Origin: Bradyrhizobium sp. DOA9
Lineage (GTDB): Bacteria > Pseudomonadota > Alphaproteobacteria > Rhizobiales > Xanthobacteraceae
Length of the DNA stretch: 64,000 bases
Assembly (NCBI RefSeq): GCF_000617845.2
Contig: NZ_DF820425.1
Span: 1,641,038-1,705,037, forward strand
Reading direction: 5' to 3'
Made by a program: the position numbers and the translations under genes. How positions within the stretch are numbered: position 1 is the first letter of the stretch; every line of letters begins with the position of its first letter. Positions 1-10,341 of the stretch are shown here, piece by piece. The notes below the pieces were generated by a model that did not search any database, was not told the DNA's origin, and saw only the letters and a program-made list of their open reading frames with translations.

Positions 1-443
1 CGCGCCTGCTGCCGCTCCTTGATGTCGCCGATGATGACGCGGTCGCCGACCACCATCTTCAGCGTGTCGACGGCGCCGCCGGCCGCGAGCGGATAGACGT
101 AGGTGGCCTCGACCCAATCCTTGCTCGGGTTGCGGAATGCTTGCGTGACGCGGGCGCGCAAGGTCGGGCCCGACACCGTGATGTCGATATCGGTCCCGAG
201 GCGGATCGCCTCCGTGGTGGCGTCGTCCTGCTTCAGCAGCAGGCTGCCCGACCGTGCCTCGCCGGGCTGGAGCAGGCCGGCCTGTTCGGTCGTTGCCGAC
301 CAGCTCGCCCCGAAACTCACCAGCAGGGCCAGGAAGGCGACCAGCATCACCGCGATGCCCTGTGCGAGAAGGAACAGTCCGACCTTGATGAGGCGGCTCA
401 ACAGCTTGTGGTCGTCGCTATCGGCCGTGTCGTAGGCGTCCAT
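1..443 (-). CDS. VIT-domain protein, sortase-target-like (partial, 5' end only)
   Basis: The first 147 codons are visible; the gene runs off the left edge. Residues 1-20 are hydrophilic, about 21-45 form one hydrophobic segment (signal anchor or signal peptide), and from about residue 75 a VIT (inter-alpha-trypsin) domain begins, with the typical run NPSKDWVEATYVYPL followed by a GDRVIIGDIKERQQA stretch. In proteobacteria this architecture (VIT, then vWA, then a C-terminal sorting signal) belongs to the 'marine proteobacterial sortase target protein' family, normally next to a dedicated sortase; both the vWA part and any sortase would lie outside this window. GGGAG precedes the ATG by about ten bases. 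It is divergent from the XRE regulator at 631. Confidence 0.75.
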   Translation of the reverse strand, partial: MDAYDTADSDDHKLLSRLIKVGLFLLAQGIAVMLVAFLALLVSFGASWSATTEQAGLLQPGEARSGSLLLKQDDATTEAIRLGTDIDITVSGPTLRARVTQAFRNPSKDWVEATYVYPLAAGGAVDTLKMVVGDRVIIGDIKERQQA

Positions 444-630
444 TTGGCTTGCTCCCGAAGCATGTTTGCTGGTCCCCAGCATCCGCCTGCGGGGCGCCGT
501 TTCGCGAGCAGAATGATCGGCAATGTTCCGCCGCGGCCGGCCCCGGCTCGCTTGAGCCGCGGCGGTCATGTGCGGTTTTGTGCTGGTTTGTCCGCCCTGC
601 TAGAGTGACCGGCCTGGAGCAGGGCTGACG

Positions 631-1401
631 ATGCAGACGCAGGACAAACTCACCGACAAGCAGCTTTCGGACGAGCAGAGCCGCGAGATCGCCGAGACCA
701 TTCGCGAGGAGCTCGCCAGGCGCCGGATCTCCCGGCAGACGCTGGCCGAGCAGGCCAAGCTCAGCCTGTCGACGCTGGAAAAGGTGCTCGGCGGCCGCCG
801 GCCTTTCACGCTGGCGACGACGGTCCGGCTGGAGCAGGCGCTCGGCGTCTCCTTGCGCAAGAGTGTCGTCGTGGCGACGCCTCCGGCCGCAAACGACGTC
901 GCGCCCGACAGCCTCGGCTCCTATGCCCATCGCGCGGTGACCTGGCTCGAGGACGTCTACATCACCCTGCGGCCGTCGTTCGGCGACAAGGACGCGATCT
1001 TCGCCTATCGCACCGAGATCGCCTGGGAGCCGAAAGTCTCGTCGCTTGTCTTTCGCGAGGGCGAGCGGACCGATGCCGCCTACGAGCATACCGGCGAGGT
1101 CGCCGTTCCGCATCAGTCCGGCTTCATCTACCTCGTCATCATCAAGCACGGCCAGCACCGCGTGATCACGGTGTCGCGGCCGACGGTATCCGGTGAGATG
1201 TACGGCATCATCTCGACGCTGCGCGCCGGCCCCGGCTCTCAGCTCACGCCGATCGCCGCGCCGATCGCCTATGTGCCGCTCAGGAATATTCCAAAACCTT
1301 CCTTGGGCCGGGTTGCGCCCGAGGATCCCAACCACGCCTTGTATCGAAAGCACTTGCGCCGGACGGTGGAAGAGCCGTTTGCGCTGTTTCTGACGTTGTG
1401 A
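631..1401 (+). CDS. XRE-type helix-turn-helix transcriptional regulator
   Basis: A 256-residue protein. Residues 20-75 form a Cro/CI-type HTH (IAETIREELARRRISRQTLA, then a recognition helix around LSLSTLEKVLGGRR). The remaining about 170 residues (GSYAHRAVTWLEDVYITLRP onward) form an alpha/beta domain that I do not recognise, possibly ligand binding; it is not an S24 protease or a cupin of obvious type. GGAGCAGGG precedes the ATG. It is divergent from the VIT-domain gene at 443, with 187 bp between them, so mutual regulation is possible but not shown. The downstream acyl-CoA dehydrogenase gene follows after 132 bp. Confidence 0.8.
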   Translation: MQTQDKLTDKQLSDEQSREIAETIREELARRRISRQTLAEQAKLSLSTLEKVLGGRRPFTLATTVRLEQALGVSLRKSVVVATPPAANDVAPDSLGSYAHRAVTWLEDVYITLRPSFGDKDAIFAYRTEIAWEPKVSSLVFREGERTDAAYEHTGEVAVPHQSGFIYLVIIKHGQHRVITVSRPTVSGEMYGIISTLRAGPGSQLTPIAAPIAYVPLRNIPKPSLGRVAPEDPNHALYRKHLRRTVEEPFALFLTL

Positions 1402-1533
1402 CCCAGGATAAGACGGTCACGCTCGTGCTGCCTCGCTCGAAGCGTCCGCGGCGATCAGCCACTCCGCGCAAGTGAATGGCAATTCTTCCAGCCATGCTGG
1501 TCGGGACGAATCCGCCTCGAGGCAAGTCTTACG

Positions 1534-2670
1534 ATGAAGAGCCCGTTCTATACCGCCGAGCACGACGCGTTCCGCGACGTGATGCGGCGCTTCGTCGACA
1601 AGGAGATCGCGCCCTTCGCCCATGACTGGGACGAAGCCGGCGAATTCCCGCGCGAGCTCTATCGCAAGGCGGCGGGAATCGGCCTGCTGGGACTCGGCTT
1701 CCCGGAAGACTATGGCGGCATCGCCGCCGACCAGTTCATGAAGATCGTGGCGAGCCAGGAGCTTGCGCGCGCCGGCGCGGGCGGCGTCAGCGCCAGCCTG
1801 ATGAGCCATACCATCGGCTCGCCGCCGATCGCGCGCGCGGCGCGTCCCGAGGTGAAGGCGCGGGTGCTGCCGCAGGTGCTGGCCGGCGAGAAGATCTCCG
1901 CGCTGGCGATCACCGAGCCGGGCGGCGGCTCGGATGTCGCAAATCTGCGCACCCGCGCGCGGCGCGACGGCGATCACTACGTCGTCAGCGGCGAGAAGAC
2001 CTTCATCACGTCGGGCATGCGCGCCGATTATCTGACCGTTGCGGTGCGGACCGGCGGCGAGGGCGCCGGCGGCGTCAGCCTGCTCCTGATCGAGGGCGAC
2101 ACGCCCGGCCTGTCCAGGACCAAGCTGAAGAAGATGGGCTGGTGGGCTTCCGATACCGCGACGCTGCATTTCGACGCATGCCGCGTGCCCGCCGAGAACC
2201 TGATCGGCGAGGAGGGCCAGGGCTTCAAGATCATCATGCAGAACTTCAACAGCGAGCGGATGGGCATGGCCGCGAGCTGCACCGCGTTCGCGCGGGTCTG
2301 CCTCGACGAGGCCATTGCCTATGCCAGGGAGCGCAAGACCTTCGGCAAGCCGCTCGCCCAGCATCAGGTCATCCGCCACAAGATCGTCGACATGGCGCAG
2401 AAGGTGGCGGCCTCGCAAGCGATGCTGGAGATGCTGGCCTGGCGGCTCGAGCAGGGCGAAAGTCCTGTCGCCGAAATCTGCATGATGAAGAACCAGGCGA
2501 CGCAGACCATGGCGTTCTGCGCCTCCGAGGCCGTGCAGATCTTCGGCGGCGCCGGTTTCATGCGCGGCATCAAGGCCGAGCGCATCTACCGCGAGGTCAA
2601 GGTCAACGCCATCGGCGGCGGCACCGAGGAGATCATGAAGGATCTGGCGTCGCGGCAGATGGGGTTGTGA
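1534..2670 (+). CDS. acyl-CoA dehydrogenase
   Basis: 378 residues, the normal length for a homotetrameric FAD acyl-CoA dehydrogenase. The N-terminal helical domain (EHDAFRDVMRRFVDKEIAPF), the middle FAD/substrate segment (ALAITEPGGGSDVANLRTRA, then VSGEKTFITSG) and the C-terminal helical domain (RERKTFGKPLAQHQVIRHKI) are all present. Near the C-terminus the medium-chain-type EGT catalytic glutamate is replaced (IGGGTEEIMKDLASRQMGL), so the base must come from elsewhere, as in isovaleryl- and long-chain-type enzymes. It probably acts on a branched or unusual acyl-CoA in the catabolic run that continues with a second dehydrogenase at 2793. The substrate cannot be read from sequence. Confidence 0.92.
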   Translation: MKSPFYTAEHDAFRDVMRRFVDKEIAPFAHDWDEAGEFPRELYRKAAGIGLLGLGFPEDYGGIAADQFMKIVASQELARAGAGGVSASLMSHTIGSPPIARAARPEVKARVLPQVLAGEKISALAITEPGGGSDVANLRTRARRDGDHYVVSGEKTFITSGMRADYLTVAVRTGGEGAGGVSLLLIEGDTPGLSRTKLKKMGWWASDTATLHFDACRVPAENLIGEEGQGFKIIMQNFNSERMGMAASCTAFARVCLDEAIAYARERKTFGKPLAQHQVIRHKIVDMAQKVAASQAMLEMLAWRLEQGESPVAEICMMKNQATQTMAFCASEAVQIFGGAGFMRGIKAERIYREVKVNAIGGGTEEIMKDLASRQMGL

Positions 2671-2677
2671 TGGATAC

Positions 2678-2782
2678 CGTCATTCCGGGGCGACGCGGAG
2701 CGTCGAGCCCGGAATCCATCGGGCTCCAGACTTCGCAGAGGAATGGATTCCGGGCTCGCGCTCCGCGCGCCCCGGAATGACG
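2678..2782. repeat. dispersed palindromic intergenic repeat, family F
   Basis: The element begins CGTCATTCCGGGGC and ends with its inverted counterpart GCCCCGGAATGACG; the interior also pairs (GGAATCC/GGATTCC). It fills the gap between two acyl-CoA dehydrogenase genes. A related copy lies at 49473-49551, again between two acyl-CoA dehydrogenase genes. Confidence 0.8.
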
Positions 2783-2792
2783 AGAGGACAAA

Positions 2793-3955
<1,163 letters not shown>

Positions 3956-3959
<4 letters not shown>

Positions 3960-4612
3960 TCACGCTCTATCATTGCGACGCCGCGCGCTCGTTCCGTCCG
4001 CTCTGGATGCTGGAGGAGATGGGACTGCCCTATGACTTGAAGATGCTGCCGTTCCCGCCGCGCGTCTTCGCCAAGGATTATCTCGCGCTCAATCCGCTCG
4101 GCACCATTCCCTTCATGATCGACGGCGAAACCAGGATGACGGAATCCTCCGGCATCTGCCATTACCTCGGCGTCAAATACGGCCCGACGCCGTTGATGGT
4201 CGGCCCCGAGGATCCCGCTTATGGCGCGTTCCTGAACTGGATGTACTTCAGCGACGCCACGTTAACCTTCCCGCAAACGCTGGTGCTGAGATACACCCAG
4301 CTCGAGCCGGAGGAGCGCCGCAACCCGCAGGTCGCCACCGACTACGCGAAATGGTTTCTGGGGAGACTGCGCGCCGTTGAGGCAGCGACGGCGAATGCCG
4401 AAACATTGTGCGCGGGCCGTTTCACCGCCGCCGACGTCGTCATCGGTTACGCGCTTCGGCTCGCGAGCAATATCGGGCTTGCCAAGGATTTCGGGCCAAA
4501 CGTCGCAGCCTATTGGGCGCGCCTGCAGCAGCGCGAGGGCTTCAGGCGGGCGGTTGCTGCGGAGCAAAAGGCCGGGGAAGAGCAGAATGTCGCTCCAAGG
4601 GTGAGGGCGTAA
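3956..4612 (+). CDS. glutathione S-transferase family protein
   Basis: 218 residues. The N-terminal thioredoxin-like GST domain (MITLYHCDAARSFRPLWMLE, with the cis-proline signature NPLGTIPFMID and the glutathione-binding TESSGICHYL) is followed by an all-helical C-terminal domain (residues about 90-205, FTAADVVIGYALRLA). Its start overlaps the stop of the acyl-CoA dehydrogenase gene by four bases, so the two are co-translated. In this setting it may detoxify a reactive catabolic intermediate or carry out a glutathione-dependent isomerisation; that is inference from position only. Confidence 0.9.
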
Positions 4613-4642
4613 GTTCCGGGCGCTGCGCGCGCACTATGTCTT

Positions 4643-4671
4643 TTGACAGCGCTACCCTCTCGTGACAGCGC
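4643..4671 (+). promoter_or_regulatory. direct repeat TGACAGCGC x2 upstream of the AraC gene
   Basis: TGACAGCGC occurs at 4644-4652 and again at 4663-4671, 19 bp apart start to start (about two helical turns), 63 bp before the AraC-family start codon. AraC-type regulators commonly bind direct repeats at this spacing, so this is a candidate autoregulatory site. Confidence 0.45.
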
Positions 4672-4733
4672 CCAAATTTCGGCTAAGGTGCCTCCGTCCG
4701 CAGCGGCCAGAGAGCCGCGCGAGGAGGAACCCA

Positions 4734-5534
4734 ATGGAATATGCCGGTCGCGAATCCGACCATCTGATGCTGATCACGCCGGAGCGGGTGTTTTATGCAG
4801 GCCTGCTCGGCCGGCCCCGCAAGCGGACCCCCGGTTGCTGCCAGATCTATGTCGCCGTGAAGGGCAATCTGCACCTGACGATCGACGACGTTCTCGCCAC
4901 CGGCGAGCTGTTCGTCACCCTGCCGAACCAGCGGCATTCCATCGCCAGCGACTACCGCACCGCGATCGCCGTGACGCTGGAGCCGGAAACCGTGCCGGAT
5001 GGCGTGATCGAAGCCTTGGCCGCGCGCCTGACCGGACCCGACCAGGCCGCCTATGCCCGCAAGATCCTCGCCGCCTACGCACTTTTGCGCCAGCGCCGCT
5101 ATGGCGACATCACCACCGCCGAGTTCGACGAGATGTGCTTCGGCGAGGCGCTGCCGCGCCGCGTGCTCGATCCGCGCGTGATGCGCGCGGTGGCCCGCAT
5201 CGAGCGCTTCTCCGGCGAGCCGGTGACGGCGGATACCTGCGCCGCTGAAGCCGGCCTCTCGGCGTCACGCTTCCTGCATCTGTTCAAGGAGGAGACCGGC
5301 ATCTCGTTCCGCTCCTTCCGCGCCTGGAAGCGCGCGCGGCATCTGCTGCACTTCGCCAACCAGGACCTCAACCTCGCCCATCTCGCGCAGGACATCGGCT
5401 ATCCCGATTCCACGCATTTCAGCCACTCGATCCGCCGCTTCTACGGATTGAAGCCGCGCGCGATCTTCGTCGGCTCGCGCGACCTTGCGATCTATCGCAG
5501 CACCGAGACGGTGCGGATGGCGGAGGCGAGCTAG
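4734..5534 (+). CDS. AraC-family transcriptional regulator
   Basis: 266 residues when started at the ATG preceded by GAGGAGGA at 4721-4728; a longer in-frame reading from 4662 has no comparable ribosome site. Residues 1-95 form a cupin-like sensor domain (YVAVKGNLHLTIDDVLATGE, with a conserved NQRHSI). Residues about 160-255 carry the two AraC HTH motifs (AAEAGLSASRFLHLFKEETG and LAQDIGYPDSTHFSHSIRRF). It lies between the dehydrogenase/GST operon and the BKACE gene, so one or both may be its targets. A direct repeat just upstream could be its own operator. Confidence 0.9.
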   Translation: MEYAGRESDHLMLITPERVFYAGLLGRPRKRTPGCCQIYVAVKGNLHLTIDDVLATGELFVTLPNQRHSIASDYRTAIAVTLEPETVPDGVIEALAARLTGPDQAAYARKILAAYALLRQRRYGDITTAEFDEMCFGEALPRRVLDPRVMRAVARIERFSGEPVTADTCAAEAGLSASRFLHLFKEETGISFRSFRAWKRARHLLHFANQDLNLAHLAQDIGYPDSTHFSHSIRRFYGLKPRAIFVGSRDLAIYRSTETVRMAEAS

Positions 5535-5544
5535 CTCCGCTGCC

Positions 5545-5633
5545 GTAGGGTGGGCAAAGCGAAGCGTGCCCACCATCTTTGCCAAACACCGAGAGTGGTG
5601 GGCACGGCGCTAGAGCGCCTTTGCCCACCCTAC
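5545..5633. repeat. dispersed palindromic repeat, family D
   Basis: Ends are GTAGGGTGGGCAAAG and CTTTGCCCACCCTAC, and an inner arm pair is CGTGCCCACC/GGTGGGCACG. A second copy with the same ends lies at 56653-56742. Noncoding; it fills the gap after the AraC gene. Confidence 0.85.
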
Positions 5634-5733
5634 GAAAGCTCGCCTTTTCCCAGCTTCTCCGCGCAAGAAGCCGCATCCCCCCGCGTCACATGATCGCAAG
5701 CGTTGAATTCTCAACGTGCGAGACATTGAACGC

Positions 5734-6600
5734 ATGAGCGACAAGGCCGTCATCACCTGCGCGCTGAACGGCGTGCTCACCGACCCCAGGCAGCACAACG
5801 TGCCTGTCACGCCCGAGCAGATGGCGCGCGAGGCGAGGGCCGCGTTCGAGGCCGGCGCGTCCATCATGCACATCCATCTGCGCCAGCAGGCGCCGGGCAA
5901 GGGACATCTGCCGTCCTGGGAGGTCGCGGTCAGCAAGGAGATTCAGCAGGCGATCCGCGAGGCCTGCCCGGGCGTGATCATCAACCACACCTCGGGCGTG
6001 TCGGGGCCGAACTATTCGGGCGCGCTCGACTGCATCCGCGAGACTAGGCCGGAGATCGCCGCCTGCAACGCCGGCTCGCTGAATTACCTGAAGGTAAAGG
6101 CCGACAACAGCTGGGCCTGGCCGCCGATGATGTTCGACAATGCGGTCGAGAAGGTGAAGGACTATCTCGACGTCATGAACGCGGTCGGCACCATCCCCGA
6201 GTTCGAATGCTTCGACGTCGGCATCGTCCGCTGCGTCGGCATGTACACCCAGGTCGGCATGTACAAAGGCCCGCTCGAATATAACTTCGTCATGGGCGTC
6301 GCCTCCGGCATGCCCGCCGATCCCGAGCTGCTGCCCATTCTGCTGAAGCTGAAGCGCCCCGAGGCGCATTGGCAGGTCACCGCCATCGGCCGCGAGGAGA
6401 TCTGGCCGCTGCACCAGCGCTGCGCCGAGCTCGGCGGTCACTTGCGCACCGGCCTCGAGGACACATTCTATCTCGCCGACGGCAAGAAGGTGACGTCGAA
6501 CGGCCAGCTCATCGAAGCGATCGCTGCCTGCGCAAGGCGCGCCGGCCGCGAGATCGCCAGCCCCGCCGAGGCGCGGAAGATCTTTGGGACGAATCGCTGA
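5734..6600 (+). CDS. BKACE-family beta-keto acid cleavage enzyme (DUF849)
   Basis: 288 residues from the ATG at 5734. It belongs to the BKACE/Kce family, Zn-dependent TIM-barrel enzymes that cleave a beta-keto acid with acetyl-CoA to acetoacetate and a new acyl-CoA. Visible landmarks: the metal-binding HxH in GASIMHIHLR (residues about 44-48), the glycine/asparagine-rich NHTSGVSG segment, NAGSLNYLK, and the C-terminal LRTGLEDTFYLADGKK. Next in the same direction are the two subunits of an acyl-CoA carboxylase, so the product is probably an acyl-CoA used by them. The natural substrate cannot be told from the sequence. Confidence 0.88.
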   Translation: MSDKAVITCALNGVLTDPRQHNVPVTPEQMAREARAAFEAGASIMHIHLRQQAPGKGHLPSWEVAVSKEIQQAIREACPGVIINHTSGVSGPNYSGALDCIRETRPEIAACNAGSLNYLKVKADNSWAWPPMMFDNAVEKVKDYLDVMNAVGTIPEFECFDVGIVRCVGMYTQVGMYKGPLEYNFVMGVASGMPADPELLPILLKLKRPEAHWQVTAIGREEIWPLHQRCAELGGHLRTGLEDTFYLADGKKVTSNGQLIEAIAACARRAGREIASPAEARKIFGTNR

Positions 6601-6608
6601 ACGTAGCC

Positions 6609-6726
6609 GTCACAGCGAGCGACTTGTCCGCCGAAGCTCGAAGAGCGAAGGCGGAAGCGAAGCAATCCAGAGTCTTTCCACGGATGCAGTCTGGATTGCT
6701 TCGTCGCAAGTGCTCCTCGCAATGAC
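6609..6726. repeat. dispersed palindromic repeat, family C
   Basis: GTCACAGCGAGCGAC at the left mirrors CTCGCAATGACG at the right; the inner arms GAAGCAATCCAGA and TCTGGATTGCTTC pair. The second copy in the window is at 10342-10425, so the two copies flank the acyl-CoA carboxylase gene pair. Confidence 0.85.
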
Positions 6727-6738
6727 GAGCAGGATTGA

Positions 6739-8358
6739 ATGATGTCGACCATCGAAAACACCATTCCCCCCGGCAGCGCCGTCTACCAGGCCAACCGCGA
6801 CGGCATGCTCGGCCTGATCGACCGCATGCGCGCGCTCGAAGAGCGCACGCGCGCGGCGTCGGCCGCGGCCAAGGACCGCTTCCACAAGCGCGGCCAACTG
6901 CTGCCGCGAGAACGTGTTGCCCTGGTGCTCGATCCCGGCGCGCCCTTCATCGAGCTGTCGACGCTGGCCGGCTACATGTTCGACGTGCCGGATGCAGCTA
7001 AGAGCGTGCCGGGCGGCGGCGTCATCGCCGGCATCGGCTTCGTCTCGGGCATCCGCTGCATGGTCAGCGCCAGCGATTCCGGCATCGATGCCGGCGCGCT
7101 GCAGCCCTACGGCCTCGACAAGACGCTGCGGGTGCAGGAGCTCGCGCTGGAGAACAAGCTGCCTTATGTGCAACTGGTCGAAAGTGCCGGCGCCAATCTC
7201 TTGCGCTACCGCGTCGAGGATTTCGTCCGCGGCGGCAACATCTTCCGCAACCTGGCGCGGCTCTCCGCTGCGGGACTGCCGGTCGTCACGGTCACGCACG
7301 GCTCCTCCACCGCCGGCGGCGCCTATCAGACCGGGCTCTCCGACTACATCGTCATGGTGCGCGGCCGCACCCGCGCCTTCCTCGCCGGACCCCCGCTGCT
7401 GAAAGCCGCGACCGGCGAGATCGCGACCGAGGAAGAGCTCGGCGGCGCCGAGATGCACACGCAAGTGTCCGGCCTCGGCGACTATCTCGCCGAGGACGAT
7501 CGCGACGCATTGCGCATCGCGCGCGAGATCATGGCCGCGCTGCAATGGGAGCGGCCGGGCAAAGCCTCAGTGCAATTCAAGCCGCCGCGCTATGACCAGG
7601 ACGAGCTGCTCGGCATCATGCCGATGGACCACAAGCGCCCGGTGGACATGAAACAGGTGATCGCGCGCATCGTCGACGATTCCGATTTCACCGAGATGGC
7701 GCCGAATTACGGCCCGGCCACCGTCTGCGGCCATGCCCGCATCGAGGGCCAGGCCATCGGCATCATCACCAATAACGGCCCGCTCGACCCCGCCGGCGCC
7801 AACAAGGCGACGCATTTCATCCAGGCCTGCTGCCAGACCCGCACGCCGCTGCTCTATCTCAACAACACCACGGGCTACATGGTCGGCAAGGCCTATGAGG
7901 AGGCCGGCATGATCAAGCACGGCTCCAAGATGATCCAGGCGGTGACCTCGGCGACGGTGCCGCAGATCACCATCTATTGCGGCGCCTCGTTCGGGGCAGG
8001 CAATTACGGCATGTGCGGCCGCGGCTTCCATCCGCGCTTCTGCTTCTCCTGGCCAAACGCCAAGACCGCGGTGATGGGCGGCGAGCAGGCCGCCGAGACC
8101 ATGGCGATCGTGACCGAGGCCGCTGCCATCAGGCGCGGCAAGCCGATCGAGAAGGACAAGCTGGACGCGATGAAGGCGCAAATCATCGGCGTGTTCGACG
8201 GCCAGATGGATGTGTTCTCCACCAGCGCCCGCGTGCTCGACGATGGCGTGATCGATCCGCGCGACACCCGCGCAGTGCTGTCCGAGGTGCTCGCGATCTG
8301 CCGCGAGGGCGATGCGCGCACGCCCCAGCGCATGCAGTTTTCGGTGGCCCGCCCATGA
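6739..8358 (+). CDS. acyl-CoA carboxylase, carboxyltransferase (beta) subunit
   Basis: 539 residues, the usual length of propionyl-, methylcrotonyl- or geranyl-CoA carboxylase beta chains. Both crotonase-fold halves are present: the N-terminal half with YVQLVESAGANLLRY and HGSSTAGGAYQTGLSDY, and the C-terminal half with TRTPLLYLNNTTGYMVG and the GASFGAGNYGMCGRGFHPRF oxyanion/CoA segment. It transfers CO2 from carboxybiotin to an acyl-CoA. The stop overlaps the start of the biotin-carrying alpha subunit (ATGA), so the two are translationally coupled. The MCC-like GAGNYGMCGR run favours a methylcrotonyl/geranyl-type substrate over propionyl-CoA, with moderate certainty. Confidence 0.93.
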   Translation: MMSTIENTIPPGSAVYQANRDGMLGLIDRMRALEERTRAASAAAKDRFHKRGQLLPRERVALVLDPGAPFIELSTLAGYMFDVPDAAKSVPGGGVIAGIGFVSGIRCMVSASDSGIDAGALQPYGLDKTLRVQELALENKLPYVQLVESAGANLLRYRVEDFVRGGNIFRNLARLSAAGLPVVTVTHGSSTAGGAYQTGLSDYIVMVRGRTRAFLAGPPLLKAATGEIATEEELGGAEMHTQVSGLGDYLAEDDRDALRIAREIMAALQWERPGKASVQFKPPRYDQDELLGIMPMDHKRPVDMKQVIARIVDDSDFTEMAPNYGPATVCGHARIEGQAIGIITNNGPLDPAGANKATHFIQACCQTRTPLLYLNNTTGYMVGKAYEEAGMIKHGSKMIQAVTSATVPQITIYCGASFGAGNYGMCGRGFHPRFCFSWPNAKTAVMGGEQAAETMAIVTEAAAIRRGKPIEKDKLDAMKAQIIGVFDGQMDVFSTSARVLDDGVIDPRDTRAVLSEVLAICREGDARTPQRMQFSVARP

Positions 8359-10331
8359 GGAACGGATCAGTGCAGCACCGGCCGTTCTTCAAGGTCCTGG
8401 TCGCCAATCGCGGCGAGATCGCGCTGCGCGTGATGCGCAGCGCGCGAAAGCTCGGCCTCGGCGTCGTCGCAGTCTATTCGGATGCGGATCGCGATGCGCT
8501 CCATGTGCGCGAGGCCGACCAGGCCGTGCGCATCGGCGAAGCCTTGCCGGCGCAATCCTATCTCGACATTCCCGCGATCATCGCCGCGGCCAAGGCCAGC
8601 GGCGCGGATGCCGTTCACCCCGGCTATGGCTTCCTCGCGGAGAACGAGGGGTTTGCGCGGGCCTGCAAGGAGGCCGGCCTCGTCTTCATCGGCCCGTCGC
8701 CGCAGGCGATCACGGCGATGGGCAACAAGGCCGGCGCCAAGGAGATCATGACAAAGGCAGGCGTGCCCATCGTGCCCGGCTACCAGGGCGCAGACCAGGG
8801 CGACGAGGTCATGCTCGCGGAGGCCAAAGCGATCGGCTTTCCCGTGATGATCAAGGCCGTCGCCGGCGGCGGCGGCCGCGGCATGCGGCTCGTCACCGAT
8901 GCTGCATCCTTCGGTGATGCGCTGCGCAGCGCGCGGTCGGAGGCGAAGGCCGCGTTCGGCGATCCCACGGTGATCCTGGAACGCGCCATCCAGAATCCCC
9001 GGCACATCGAGATCCAGGTGTTCGGCGACAGTCACGGCAACGCCATTCATCTCGGCGAGCGCGATTGCTCGGTGCAGCGGCGGCACCAGAAGCTGATCGA
9101 GGAAGCGCCGTCGCCGGCGGTCACGCCGGAGCTGCGCGCCAGGATGGGCGAGGTCGCCGTCGCCGCAGTGAAAGCGCTGCGTTATGAGGGCGCCGGCACG
9201 CTGGAATTCCTGCTCGATGCCAGCGGCGCGTTCTACTTCATGGAAATGAACACCCGCCTGCAGGTCGAACATCCCGTCACCGAGGCGATCACCGGGCTCG
9301 ATCTGGTCGAGCTGCAGCTGCGCGTCGCCCGCGGCGAGCCGCTGCCGATCAAGCAGCAGGACGTCAAATTCTCCGGCCACGCCATCGAGGTACGGCTGTG
9401 CTCGGAAGACGCCGCGCAGAATTTCATGCCGCAGTCCGGCCGCATGGCGCGCTGGCAGGTGCCTGACGGCATCCGCGTCGAGCATGCGCTGCAATCGGGC
9501 TCGGAGATCCCCGCGTTCTACGATTCGATGATCGCCAAGGTGATCAGCCATGGCACTACGCGCGAGGAGGCGAGGGGGCGGCTGATCGTCGGCCTCGAGC
9601 AGCTCACAGCCTTTGGCGTGACGACCAACCAGGCCTTCCTGTTGTCCTGCCTGCGCCATCCCGGCTTTGCCAAAGGTGAAGCGACGACGGCGTTCATCGG
9701 TGCCCATCGCGACGAATTGCTGGCGCCGCGGGCAGACGCCGCATTCGATACGACGCTGGCGGGCCTGCTGCTCTACGTCACAAACCCGCATGCGCCGTCG
9801 TGGCAGGGCGGGCGGAGTTTATCGGCAACGTTCGCGCTTCCTGCGAAAATCGAGATCGCCGGCCAGACGCACGAGCTCGACGTCACGCGCGAGCGCGACG
9901 GCAGCTACACCGTTGCCAGCGACGGCCGCCAGCACAAGTTCGAGATCGACCAGCTCGATCCCGACGCCATCCGCTTCCGCCACGCCGGCGTGATGGAGAG
10001 CGCAAAATTCCTGCGCGATGGCGATCGGCTCTACCTCCAGCACCGCGGCATCCCGCTAGGTGTCACCGACCTCACCCTCGCCGCGCCGAAGGCGGCTGCA
10101 AGCAATGGCGGCGACGGCAAGGTCCGGGCAGCCATGAACGGCCGCGTCGTCGCCGTGCTGGTGAAGCCCGGCGACCGCGTCACCGCCGGCCAGCCGGTGC
10201 TGACGCTGGAGGCGATGAAGATGGAGCATGTCCACAAGGCCGGCATCGACGGCATGGTCGCCGCGATCGGCGTCGCCGAAGGCGAGCAGGTGACGACGGG
10301 CCGGATCGTGGCGGAGATCGGGACGGGATAG
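8355..10331 (+). CDS. acyl-CoA carboxylase, biotin carboxylase/BCCP (alpha) subunit
   Basis: 658 residues. Order of domains: biotin carboxylase N-terminal domain (FKVLVANRGEIALRVMRSAR), ATP-grasp (IKAVAGGGGRGMRLV; FMEMNTRLQVEHPVTE), biotin carboxylase C-terminal domain, a BT-like linker, and the biotinyl domain ending the protein with LEAMKMEH, in which the lysine at about residue 622 carries biotin. It starts four bases inside the beta-subunit stop. Together with the beta subunit it forms one complete biotin-dependent acyl-CoA carboxylase, presumably part of the same catabolic route as the BKACE enzyme and the dehydrogenases. Confidence 0.94.
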   Translation: MRNGSVQHRPFFKVLVANRGEIALRVMRSARKLGLGVVAVYSDADRDALHVREADQAVRIGEALPAQSYLDIPAIIAAAKASGADAVHPGYGFLAENEGFARACKEAGLVFIGPSPQAITAMGNKAGAKEIMTKAGVPIVPGYQGADQGDEVMLAEAKAIGFPVMIKAVAGGGGRGMRLVTDAASFGDALRSARSEAKAAFGDPTVILERAIQNPRHIEIQVFGDSHGNAIHLGERDCSVQRRHQKLIEEAPSPAVTPELRARMGEVAVAAVKALRYEGAGTLEFLLDASGAFYFMEMNTRLQVEHPVTEAITGLDLVELQLRVARGEPLPIKQQDVKFSGHAIEVRLCSEDAAQNFMPQSGRMARWQVPDGIRVEHALQSGSEIPAFYDSMIAKVISHGTTREEARGRLIVGLEQLTAFGVTTNQAFLLSCLRHPGFAKGEATTAFIGAHRDELLAPRADAAFDTTLAGLLLYVTNPHAPSWQGGRSLSATFALPAKIEIAGQTHELDVTRERDGSYTVASDGRQHKFEIDQLDPDAIRFRHAGVMESAKFLRDGDRLYLQHRGIPLGVTDLTLAAPKAAASNGGDGKVRAAMNGRVVAVLVKPGDRVTAGQPVLTLEAMKMEHVHKAGIDGMVAAIGVAEGEQVTTGRIVAEIGTG

Positions 10332-10341
10332 ACTCTCTCGG

